A stretch of DNA of 64,000 nt from Elusimicrobiota bacterium (GTDB lineage: Bacteria; Elusimicrobiota; Elusimicrobia; UBA1565; JACRDR01): NCBI GenBank assembly GCA_016194745.1, contig JACQBA010000010.1, positions 1 to 64,000 of the forward strand. Direction: 5' to 3'. Positions within the stretch are counted from its first letter, which is position 1. Each line of letters starts with the position of its first letter. Positions 16,911 to 25,056 of the stretch are shown piece after piece. The notes below the pieces were generated by a model that saw only the letters and a list, made by a program, of their open reading frames with translations, ran no database searches and was not told the DNA's origin. Both the position numbers and the translations under genes were made by a program.

Positions 16911-17851
16911 GTCTTCCCCCGCTTATTGTACCACTCGGCCGTCTTCGCGACCGCGTCGCCAAGAGACGTGCGCTTGCGGCGCCCCAAGCGCCCCTCGAGC
17001 CGGCCGCCATCGAGCACGCGGTACGCGATCCCCGTCGGCTTGCCCGCATCGTAGCGAGGCGAGGCAGCGTAACCGCACGCCTTCAAGACGACGTCCACCG
17101 CCTCGCGCACCGTTGTCGCGACGCCGCTGCCGATGTTGACCGGCTCGCCCGCGGGGCCTTTCTCCATCCACGCCAGGAGGTCCTCGACGAAGTCGTCCAC
17201 GTAGAGGAAATCGCGAACAGTCTTGCCGTCACCCCAGACGACGAAGGGATCTTCCTTGGCCAGCGCTCTGGCGATCAGCGCCGGAAGCACGTTGGCCGTC
17301 TCCGCGTCAAAATCGTCGTGCGGCCCGAAGACGTTGGGCGGACGGACGATCCACACCTTCATCGGATGAACCTGCATCTGGTGGAGGGCCAACTGCTCGA
17401 CGTAGCGGTTGAGCCAGCCGACGCCCCGCATCGGCTCGTACATCGGCGCGTTGAGGTCGAGGTCGTCCTCCCGCAGCGGCTTCATCGAGTCTTGATAGAC
17501 CGTCGAACTGCTGATGAGGGCGACTCGCGGGACGTTGTTCCGCTGGCACGCCTCGAGCAGGCCGGCTTGGATCTGCAGGTTAGGGAGCAGAAATTCGGTC
17601 GGATTCCTCCTCATCACCTTCCCGCCGAAGCGCCGCGCCGCCGCGAGGAACACGCAGTCCATTCCCTTCGTCGCCTCGAGGCAATCCTCGAAACGCGTCA
17701 GATCGAAGCGGATATAGCCCTCGCCTCCATCTGTCGGCTTGCGGGTATGGTAGCTGGCGGAAACGATCGCGCCATCGGCAGTGAGGCGCCGTACGAGGTT
17801 GGCGCCGATGAGACCCGCGCCGCCCGCGACGAAAACCTTCCGGCCCTTCAT
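16907..17851 (-). CDS. Fcl-like extended SDR lacking both catalytic Tyr and Lys
   Basis: 314 residues. Cofactor motif AGGAGLIGAN, LISSSTVYQ and NVFGPHDDFD mark it as a relative of GDP-fucose synthase. The YxxxK position reads VGWLN: Val144 and Asn148 replace both catalytic residues. The ATG at 17851 overlaps the stop of the YfhO-type gene. An inactive partner or a binding protein for the neighbouring SDR is possible; an alternative alignment is unlikely because the flanking motifs fix the register. Confidence 0.78.
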   Translation of the reverse strand: MKGRKVFVAGGAGLIGANLVRRLTADGAIVSASYHTRKPTDGGEGYIRFDLTRFEDCLEATKGMDCVFLAAARRFGGKVMRRNPTEFLLPNLQIQAGLLEACQRNNVPRVALISSSTVYQDSMKPLREDDLDLNAPMYEPMRGVGWLNRYVEQLALHQMQVHPMKVWIVRPPNVFGPHDDFDAETANVLPALIARALAKEDPFVVWGDGKTVRDFLYVDDFVEDLLAWMEKGPAGEPVNIGSGVATTVREAVDVVLKACGYAASPRYDAGKPTGIAYRVLDGGRLEGRLGRRKRTSLGDAVAKTAEWYNKRGKT

Positions 17852-20400
17852 CCGCGACGCTTCCTCGAGCCCGCCGCTCCGAGTGCGAGCGGCGAGAGGA
17901 TCAGTCCCAGGCCGGCGAGCAGGCCGAGGTGTACGCTCGCCAGATGCGGGTCGCGGTACTCCAGCACGACCCGGTGCTCGCCGGGCTCGAGAGCCACGGC
18001 CTGGAATGCGTGGTCCGCGCGCACGAGCGGCGCCGGCTTGCCGTCGACCTTCGCCCGCCAATGCTCGTGGAAATTGTTCGAGACGACGAAAAGCGCGGGC
18101 TTCACGGGACGCGCCATGTACACGATGTGGTCCGGCGCGTAACGTTCGATCTTAGGGTCTTCGCCCGCAGGCCCGGGGCTCTGCAGCCGTTCGAGCGCCC
18201 GCGTCTCGGGGCCGTCCGCGGCGGACACCAACGCGCTGCCGCGCAGATCGGAGATAGAGGCTGAGCCCAGCGACGACAAGACGGAGGCGTCGTCGGCGAG
18301 CACCCGCGCGCCGCCGACCAGGAACGCGCGCGGGAAGGCGCCCGGCACCGTGTAGCGAAAGACGTAATCCGATCTATGGAGCCGCTTCACGGCGCGGCCG
18401 AACGCGGGATGGATTCGCGCCGCGCGATTCCCCCATTTTTCGCAAAGCGTCGTGAGATCGCTCGGAAGCTTGGCGACCTCTTCGACCTGGCCGCGCAGGA
18501 CCTCCAGGTCCTCCACCGAGAAGAGATACTTCGTGTTCGTGAGCGCGAGAAGCGCCATGTTGTAGCGCGGGGTCTGCGTCTGGCGGAGGTAAAGCGTGTA
18601 CCAATACCAGTCGAAGCGCTGCTCGCGCCCCGGCTCGATGAACTGCGGCTTCACGATCAGCTTGAACAGGCTCTTCATCCGCCCGCTCATGATCGAGCCG
18701 CGCCCCTCGATCGTCTCCCAGCCGTAGCGGTTGAGCACCTCGGAGGTGAGATGGTCCCCGGACGATCCCGCCCGCACCGGCTCCGCCTGCGCCTTGGCGA
18801 GGTCGCCGAGCGCCTCGTAGCGCATCAGGCGGATGAACGGACGGTCCTCCGATTCGTCTCCCTGGAAGCGAAATAGGCGGACCGAGACCACGAGAACCAG
18901 AGCCGCCGCGGCAAAGACCAGGGCTCGGCGCTGCTCCACATCGCCCGCCGTGCTGCCCTCCGGCCAGCGCCGCCAGAGGACCCACGCGGCCAAGACCGCG
19001 GCGGCGTAGACGGGTATCGAATGCGGATGAGGCCGAAACAGCGGGATGAGCGCCCCGATGGCCACAGCCGCCGCGAGGCCCGCCCAACGGCGGCCTCCGG
19101 AACCGAGCGCGGAATCGCCTTGCGCGCCCGACTTGAGCGTCACGCCGATGATGAGGGCGGCGGCGAGGTCGACCAGGACCAGCGCCTTCGCGTCGCTTTC
19201 ATTCCGCATGAACCAGACGGACGCCGCGAGCGCCGCGGCCGTCGCCCAGAGATATCGCCCTCGAAGCTCGCGGCGGCGGACGGCTTCCTCGTACGCCGCC
19301 GCCGCGACGAGCGCGGTCGCCGGCGGCAGGAGCCAGTAGAACTTGTTCAAGTCCATCTTCTGGAGCAGCGTGCCGTTGAAGAGCGCGTAGAGATCGGACC
19401 CGAAGAACCCGGAGCATGCCCACACCGCCCCCCAGACGAGGAAGCACCGCGCGAGCCAGGACCCGGGCCGGACGAACACGAGGCCTGCCAACGCCGGCGC
19501 CGCGACCAAGCTGCGCGCACCCGCCGAACCCCACACGCGGGCGAGGGCGTCGAGGAACGACGAGAACATCCCGACGCCGAACGTCTTCGGGGTCTCGAAG
19601 TGCCGCGCGGCTTGGGGCGCATATTCGAGGAGCGCGTAGAGGAGCGGCGCGTTCACGAGCACGTAGCCCAGCCACAAGACGCAGGACCACGCCGCCAAGG
19701 AAATGCGCTCTCGCATCCGCCCGTCGAGCTTCCGGTCCAAGGCGAGATAGCCGAAATGTAGAAGCGCAAAATGCGGAAGCGTGATGACGGGATAAGACAG
19801 GGCGATCAGGAGAAGCAGGCCGAGAAGCGGTCTGACGACGCGCGCCGAATGAGCTCGTCCTTCCCAAACGTCCGCCGCCCAGACGTAGAAAAGCGGCGAC
19901 GCGAAGCTGAACACGCTCTCCGGCACCCCGTCGGGCTGGATCTGCGTGGAGAGCGCGTACACCGCCGCCCACGCGATTGCGTGCGCCTCGGGAAGCGCCA
20001 TGCGCTCGCGCAGGAGCCGGTACATCCCCCACGCGGCCGCGGCCATGAAACCGATGATGAGGACCCCGTACATGAGCCAAAGAGGCAGGATCGCCGCCAG
20101 CGGGCAGAGGATGAAATAGGGCGGATGCTGCCAGACGTAGGACGGCATGCCTCCGACGTAATTGGGGAACCACTGATAGACGCCGTGTTTGAGCAGCAGC
20201 TTGCCGTACTCGCGATACCGGGAATAATCCGTATCGAAGACGTCGTGCACGCGGACCGCGGCGAAGGGTCCGAGGATCAGCTTGTCTACGTAGAAGAACA
20301 ACGTCAGCGCGAGCAGGAGCGCGCCGGCCCGAAGGCCCTGCGCGGCGGCGGACTCGGCTCCCTTGGCTCCGCGGGCGCCGGCCTCCCGGGTCGGCGTCAC
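17848..20400 (-). CDS. YfhO-type polytopic membrane protein
   Basis: 850 residues from a GTG start that overlaps the hddC stop (GTGA). About 12 transmembrane helices fill residues 20-550. A soluble C-terminal part follows, ending in a hydrophobic segment. The segment NNFHEHWRAKVDG, then RADHAFQAVALEPGEHRVVL, is characteristic of YfhO proteins, GT-C-related membrane enzymes that glycosylate lipid-linked or cell-wall polymers. An acidic DVFDTDYSRY loop follows helix 1, as expected for a GT-C active site. A second family member is at 26723-28987. Confidence 0.8.
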   Translation of the reverse strand: MTPTREAGARGAKGAESAAAQGLRAGALLLALTLFFYVDKLILGPFAAVRVHDVFDTDYSRYREYGKLLLKHGVYQWFPNYVGGMPSYVWQHPPYFILCPLAAILPLWLMYGVLIIGFMAAAAWGMYRLLRERMALPEAHAIAWAAVYALSTQIQPDGVPESVFSFASPLFYVWAADVWEGRAHSARVVRPLLGLLLLIALSYPVITLPHFALLHFGYLALDRKLDGRMRERISLAAWSCVLWLGYVLVNAPLLYALLEYAPQAARHFETPKTFGVGMFSSFLDALARVWGSAGARSLVAAPALAGLVFVRPGSWLARCFLVWGAVWACSGFFGSDLYALFNGTLLQKMDLNKFYWLLPPATALVAAAAYEEAVRRRELRGRYLWATAAALAASVWFMRNESDAKALVLVDLAAALIIGVTLKSGAQGDSALGSGGRRWAGLAAAVAIGALIPLFRPHPHSIPVYAAAVLAAWVLWRRWPEGSTAGDVEQRRALVFAAAALVLVVSVRLFRFQGDESEDRPFIRLMRYEALGDLAKAQAEPVRAGSSGDHLTSEVLNRYGWETIEGRGSIMSGRMKSLFKLIVKPQFIEPGREQRFDWYWYTLYLRQTQTPRYNMALLALTNTKYLFSVEDLEVLRGQVEEVAKLPSDLTTLCEKWGNRAARIHPAFGRAVKRLHRSDYVFRYTVPGAFPRAFLVGGARVLADDASVLSSLGSASISDLRGSALVSAADGPETRALERLQSPGPAGEDPKIERYAPDHIVYMARPVKPALFVVSNNFHEHWRAKVDGKPAPLVRADHAFQAVALEPGEHRVVLEYRDPHLASVHLGLLAGLGLILSPLALGAAGSRKRRG

Positions 20401-21125
20401 GGCTTGGCTCCGAGCGCCCGGCGCGCCGCCTCGTAGCGGACGGGCGTGCCGATGTCGATGACGCGCGCGTCGACCGGAAATCCCCACGCCTGCCCCTGCC
20501 GCGCGAGTCCAGGCAGCACGTCCGTCTCGAGCGAGACCTTGCGGCCGGACGGAATGCCGTCCAGCACGCTCTTCGAAAAAATATAAATCCCGGCGTTGAT
20601 CCGCTGCCCCGTCCCGGCGCCGGCCTTCTCGGCGAAGGTCGAGATCCTCCCGGAGGCGTCCATCGAGACGACGCCGTAATCCTTCTCCGACTCCGGCGGC
20701 GCCAAGACGACGCTCGCGGCTCCGCCGTGGCCCGCGTGGAAAGCCCAAAACGCCGAGAGGTCCGCCCGGCAGATGGAGTCGCCGTTGAGGACGAGGAACG
20801 CCGGGCTTTGGATCAGTTCCGCCCCGTGGCGCAGCGCCCCCGCCGTGCCCAAGGGCTCGGGCTCGCACGAGACGACGACGCTCGAGCCTTTCGGAGCCTC
20901 CTTCGCGTAACGCTCCCGGATCTGCTCGGCCTTGTAGCCGGCGCACAGCACGAAGCGGCGCAAGCCGTAGCCGGCGGCCCAGTCGAGCAGCAGATCTAGG
21001 AACGGTCGGCCTCCGATCTCGGCGAGGGGCTTGGGCCGGTCCGAAACGACCTCGCGCAGACGCTCGCCCTTGCCGCCGCAGAGGACGACCGCGTCGGCGG
21101 AGGCGAGGCCCGTCGCCTTAGGCAT
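20397..21125 (-). CDS. hddC: Heptose-1-phosphate guanylyltransferase-like nucleotidyltransferase
   Basis: 242 residues, sugar-phosphate nucleotidyltransferase with VVLCGGKGERLREVV and DRPKPLAEIGGRPF, LNGD, and EKxGxG. It overlaps hddA by eight bases, the usual partner in GDP-D-glycero-alpha-D-manno-heptose synthesis, which makes HddC the best call. GmhA and GmhB are not in the window. A related mannose- or glucose-1-phosphate nucleotidyltransferase cannot be excluded on sequence alone. Confidence 0.75.
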   Translation of the reverse strand: MPKATGLASADAVVLCGGKGERLREVVSDRPKPLAEIGGRPFLDLLLDWAAGYGLRRFVLCAGYKAEQIRERYAKEAPKGSSVVVSCEPEPLGTAGALRHGAELIQSPAFLVLNGDSICRADLSAFWAFHAGHGGAASVVLAPPESEKDYGVVSMDASGRISTFAEKAGAGTGQRINAGIYIFSKSVLDGIPSGRKVSLETDVLPGLARQGQAWGFPVDARVIDIGTPVRYEAARRALGAKP

Positions 21126-22119
21126 TGTACGAATCGGGGGGGCTGTGAAAGATGATGCGGCTGCCCATGCTCTCGAACTCGAACGGGACGTGGAGGAGCT
21201 TCTTGAGGCGGGCGCGGATCGCGGGCTGCACTTCCGGCTTGGCGAACAGGAGCACGAAGCCTCCGCCGCCGGCGCCGAGGATCTTGCCGCCGATGGCGCC
21301 GGCGCGCCTCGCCTCGGAATAGATGTCGTCGATGTGCGGGTTCGAGATCTTGCTCGTGAGGCTGCGCTTGATGAGCCAGTTCTCGTGCATGAGGCGGCCG
21401 AACTCCCGGAGATTGGCCCGGCTGTTTAAGATCTCGACGGCCTCGTCGGTCAGCTCGCACATCGTCTTGAGCTCGCGCGAGCGCGCGCGAGTCTTCGCCA
21501 CCTGCTCCTTGGCAACTTCCGAGGAGAGGCGCGAGATGCCCGAGTAGAACATCATGAGGTGCGACTGCAGCGACTGGATGCGGTGCGGCGGCAGTGTGAT
21601 CGGCTTGAGCTGGAGATGCCGCGCGCCGCCGAAGTAGACGAGGTTGAAGCCGCCGAAGGCGGCGAGCATCTGGTCCTGCGCGCCGACGTGCTCGTTGAGC
21701 ACCTTCTGCTCGATGTGGATCGCGTTGAGGGCGAGCTGCCGCCGCGTCGGCATGATCCCCTTCAAGGCGTAGAGCGCATGAAGGAGGCCCACCGTGAACG
21801 CGGAGCTCGACCCGATGCCGGAGCGCGCCGGCATGTCGCCGTCGTGATGGACCTCGACGCCGTCCCGGATCTTCATGAACTGGAGGCACGCCCGCGCCGA
21901 CGGGTGGTTGATGTTCGCGATCTTCCGCACCGATTCGATGTGCGAGTAGACGATGCGGTGCTTGTGCTCGAAGAAAGGCGGCAGATAACGGACCGAGAGA
22001 TAGCAGTACTTGTTGATCGTCGTGGCCAGCACCTGGCCGTAGTTCGCCTCGTACCAGACGGGATAGTCCGTGCCGCCGCCGAAGAAGGAGATCCGGAACG
22101 GGGTGCGGCTGATGATCAT
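21118..22119 (-). CDS. hddA: D-glycero-D-manno-heptose 7-phosphate kinase (GHMP family)
   Basis: 333 residues. N-terminal SRTPFRISFFGGGTDYP is the signature of the heptose 7-phosphate kinase branch of GHMP kinases. The ATP loop GIGSSSAFTVGLLHA and C-terminal GAGGGGF are intact. It phosphorylates heptose 7-phosphate at C1 for GDP-heptose synthesis. It lies 12 bases after a GT2 gene and overlaps hddC. Confidence 0.82.
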   Translation of the reverse strand: MIISRTPFRISFFGGGTDYPVWYEANYGQVLATTINKYCYLSVRYLPPFFEHKHRIVYSHIESVRKIANINHPSARACLQFMKIRDGVEVHHDGDMPARSGIGSSSAFTVGLLHALYALKGIMPTRRQLALNAIHIEQKVLNEHVGAQDQMLAAFGGFNLVYFGGARHLQLKPITLPPHRIQSLQSHLMMFYSGISRLSSEVAKEQVAKTRARSRELKTMCELTDEAVEILNSRANLREFGRLMHENWLIKRSLTSKISNPHIDDIYSEARRAGAIGGKILGAGGGGFVLLFAKPEVQPAIRARLKKLLHVPFEFESMGSRIIFHSPPDSYNA

Positions 22120-22131
22120 GGGATGAGGGTC

Positions 22132-22905
22132 CTAGCGGGCGCTCGCCGCCTGCTGACGCTTGGCGTAGTTCACGCCGAGGCGGGACTTCGGCCACCGTAT
22201 CTGCTCGGCGAAGACCTCGTAAAGGCTCGCCGCGCCCCAGCGGAACACTTGGAGCTTGCGGATGCCGCCGATGCGCTTGGGCTCGTCGCCCGGAATCTCC
22301 GAGTAGGGCAGCTTGCACTTGGCGACGCGCATCGTGAACAGCTGCTCGACGCCGATCGTGGTGTGCAGCATGCGCTCCTCGAAGCTGTAGGTCTCCTCGA
22401 GGTCGAGGTCCAGGCGGAAAAAGAGGTCCTTGCGCCAGGCGCGGAACATGACGAAGGGATCGGTGTACTTCGCGCGAAACATGATGTTGATGAGATGGCG
22501 GAACATCCAATTGCCGAAGCCGGTGATCGGATCGTCGTCGTAGCTCTTGGCGCCGTCGAGGTATCGGGACACGATGACCATCTCCCAGCCTTCCTTCATT
22601 TTCTCGACGAGAGCGGGAATGCGCTCCGGCAGCGAGTTGCCGTCGGGGCTGAAGGTGATGACGATGTCGCCTTTGACGCTGTGGATGCCCTCGATGTAGG
22701 CGAAGCGCAGGCCCTTCGTCTTCTGCTCGTAGACGTCGTAGCCCTGCTCGCGCGCGTACTCGACCGTTCCGTCGGTCGAGCCGCCGTCCACTACTAGAAT
22801 CTGGTCGACCCATTTGCGGTCGATCTTCGGCATGACGGCTTTCATGCCGATGATCTCGTTCATCGTCGGAACGAGGAGCGTGAACTTGAGGTCCGGCTTT
22901 GTCAT
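22132..22905 (-). CDS. Family 2 glycosyltransferase (dolichol-phosphate-mannose synthase-like)
   Basis: 257 residues. GT-A motifs LLVPTMNE, VVDGGSTDGT and TFSPDGNS (the metal-binding position is SPDG rather than DxD). No C-terminal transmembrane anchor. First gene of the operon running to 14977, with a -10 box 11 bases before its ATG. It probably makes or uses a polyprenyl-linked sugar; heptose transfer would fit the downstream hdd genes but is inference. Confidence 0.82.
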   Translation of the reverse strand: MTKPDLKFTLLVPTMNEIIGMKAVMPKIDRKWVDQILVVDGGSTDGTVEYAREQGYDVYEQKTKGLRFAYIEGIHSVKGDIVITFSPDGNSLPERIPALVEKMKEGWEMVIVSRYLDGAKSYDDDPITGFGNWMFRHLINIMFRAKYTDPFVMFRAWRKDLFFRLDLDLEETYSFEERMLHTTIGVEQLFTMRVAKCKLPYSEIPGDEPKRIGGIRKLQVFRWGAASLYEVFAEQIRWPKSRLGVNYAKRQQAASAR

Positions 22906-22916
22906 ATTATGCTGGC

Positions 22917-22925
22917 ATTATAACA
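22917..22925 (-). promoter_or_regulatory. Extended -10 promoter of the heptose/SDR operon
   Basis: TGTTATAAT on the minus strand, 11 bases before the ATG at 22905. It is back to back with the promoter of the radical SAM gene at 23015. Confidence 0.72.
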
Positions 22926-22970
22926 ACTATCCGCGGGCCGGTGATAGAGCGTCGACCGCCGCTCGTTGAA

Positions 22971-23000
22971 TTGATCGGAGGACCAATTTTTTGTTATAAT
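22971..23000 (+). promoter_or_regulatory. Promoter of the 23015 radical SAM gene
   Basis: TTGATC at 22971-22976, 18 bases, then TATAAT at 22995-23000 preceded by TGT (extended -10 TGTTATAAT). The ATG follows 14 bases later, so the leader is only about eight bases. Confidence 0.75.
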
Positions 23001-23014
23001 GTCAAGATAAATTG

Positions 23015-25051
23015 ATGAGTCCGTCCGCCACAGGCCTCCCGAGAATCTCCCGCGTACGCCGCGAAAACCCCGCCGATCCGATCCGGGTGGGGCTCGTGCA
23101 GGTCAACAACAGTTTCTCCGGACAGAACTATTTCCCCTACTCGATCGGCATCCTTCAGGCGTACGCCGAACGCCACCTGAAGAACCTCGAGCGTTACGAG
23201 TTCATGCTCCCGGTCTATTCCCGCACGACCGTCCAGGACGCCTTCGAGAAGATCAAGGACGCGGACGTCGTGTTCTTCAGCACGTACGTGTGGAACATCC
23301 GATTCTCCCTGGAACTGGCGCGGCGGCTGAAATCGGCGCGCCCCGAAGTCCTCACGGTGTTCGGCGGTCCGCAGGTCCCCAATCACGTCGAGGATTTTCT
23401 CAGGAAGAACACGGTCGTCGACGTCGCCTGCCACGGCGAAGGCGAGCAGGTCTTCGTCGCGCTCCTCGATCGCGGGCTATACGGCGATTGGGAGAGCGTC
23501 CCGTCGATCAGCTATCTGACCGAGGACGGCTCGCTCGTGCAGCGCCCGCTCGTCGAGCGCTTGAAGGACATGGCCGCGGTGCCGTCGCCGTACCTCTCGG
23601 GCACGTTCGACGCCCTGATGAAGGCCTACCCTAAGGAGAACTGGATCGTCATGTGGGAGACGAACCGCGGCTGCCCGTTCTCCTGCACGTTCTGCGACTG
23701 GGGTTCGGCCGTCGCAAGCAAGGTGTTCCAGTTCGAACTCCCAAGGATCCTAAAAGAGATCGACTGGTTCGCCGACCACCGGATCGAATTCATCTTCTGC
23801 GCGGACGCGAATTTCGGCATGCTCCCCCGCGACTACGACATCGTGCACTACGCGGCCAAGACGAAGACGAGCCGGGGATATCCCCGCGCGCTCTCGGTCC
23901 AGAACACGAAGAACGCGACGGAGCGCGCCTACTCGGTGCAGAAGCTCCTCTCCGACGCCGGCTTGAACAAGGGCGTCACGATCGCGCTCCAGTCCGTCGA
24001 CCCCGATACCCTCAAGAGCATCAAGCGCGCCAATATTTCGACCGAGTCGTTCCAAGAGCTCCAGCGACGCTTCACCCGCGACGGAGTCGAGACGTACTCC
24101 GACATCATCCTCGGGCTCCCGGGTGAGACGTACGAGTCCTTCGCCACCGGCACCTCCGACGTCATCGAGAACGGCCAGCACAACCGCATCCAGTTCAACA
24201 ACCTCTCGATCCTCCCGAACGCGGAGATGGGCGACCCCGACTATCAGAAGAAGTACGGCATGGAGATCGTCGAGACGCGCGTCGTCAACATCCACGGCTC
24301 GATCGCCGACGACGCGAGCGCGGATGGGATCTACGAGACGCAGCATCTCGTCGTGGGCACGAGCTCGATGCCCAGGCCCGACTGGGTGCGCACGCGCGCC
24401 TTCAGCTGGATGACGGCGCTGCTCCATTTCGACAAGATCCTGCAGATCCCCCTCATCCTCGTCCACGAGCAGACTCGCGTCCGCTACCGCGACCTGATCG
24501 AGCTCTTCATGGAAGGCTCGCTCGAAGGCTACCCGGCGCTGTCCGAGATCCGAGACTTCTTCCTAGCCAAGGCGAAGGACATCCAGGACGGCGGCGCGGA
24601 GTACGTGCACTCGGAAAAGTGGCTGAACATCTGGTGGCCCGCCGACGAGCACGCCTTCATCAAGATGTCCGTCGAGGGGAAGCTCGAGCAGTTCTACGAG
24701 GAGGCTGAGCGGCGGCTCCAGTCCTATCTCGATGAACGCGGCTTGAAGCTCCCCCCGGGCCTGCTCCACGACGCGGTGGTCCTCAATCGCAGCTTGGTCA
24801 AGCAGCCCTTCCAGACCGCCGACGTCGACGTCACCCTTTCCTTCAACGTCTGGGAATTCTATCACTCCGTCCCGCGCGGCCTCGGCGTCGCTCTCGAGCG
24901 CAAGCCCCGCACCTACCGCGTGAACCGGACGAAGGCGTCCTGGTCGAGCTGGAACGACTGGTGCCGCGAGGTCGTCTGGTACGGCAACAAGAAGGGCGCC
25001 TACCTCTACTCGAACAGTCTAGTCGAGCCCGAACTGGCGGGACACTTCTAA
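23015..25051 (+). CDS. B12-binding radical SAM protein (class B-like)
   Basis: 678 residues. A cobalamin-binding domain occupies about residues 20-160 (VFGGPQVPNH, GEGE). Radical SAM cysteines are C220, C224 and C227 (RGCPFSCTFCDWG). About 250 residues beyond the barrel form a Trp/Tyr-rich C-terminal domain I do not recognise. Own promoter, single-gene unit, five bases from a convergent radical SAM gene. I chose ATG 23015 rather than the TTG just before it. The family includes C-methyltransferases; the substrate here is unknown. Confidence 0.85.
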   Translation: MSPSATGLPRISRVRRENPADPIRVGLVQVNNSFSGQNYFPYSIGILQAYAERHLKNLERYEFMLPVYSRTTVQDAFEKIKDADVVFFSTYVWNIRFSLELARRLKSARPEVLTVFGGPQVPNHVEDFLRKNTVVDVACHGEGEQVFVALLDRGLYGDWESVPSISYLTEDGSLVQRPLVERLKDMAAVPSPYLSGTFDALMKAYPKENWIVMWETNRGCPFSCTFCDWGSAVASKVFQFELPRILKEIDWFADHRIEFIFCADANFGMLPRDYDIVHYAAKTKTSRGYPRALSVQNTKNATERAYSVQKLLSDAGLNKGVTIALQSVDPDTLKSIKRANISTESFQELQRRFTRDGVETYSDIILGLPGETYESFATGTSDVIENGQHNRIQFNNLSILPNAEMGDPDYQKKYGMEIVETRVVNIHGSIADDASADGIYETQHLVVGTSSMPRPDWVRTRAFSWMTALLHFDKILQIPLILVHEQTRVRYRDLIELFMEGSLEGYPALSEIRDFFLAKAKDIQDGGAEYVHSEKWLNIWWPADEHAFIKMSVEGKLEQFYEEAERRLQSYLDERGLKLPPGLLHDAVVLNRSLVKQPFQTADVDVTLSFNVWEFYHSVPRGLGVALERKPRTYRVNRTKASWSSWNDWCREVVWYGNKKGAYLYSNSLVEPELAGHF

Positions 25052-25056
25052 GGACG

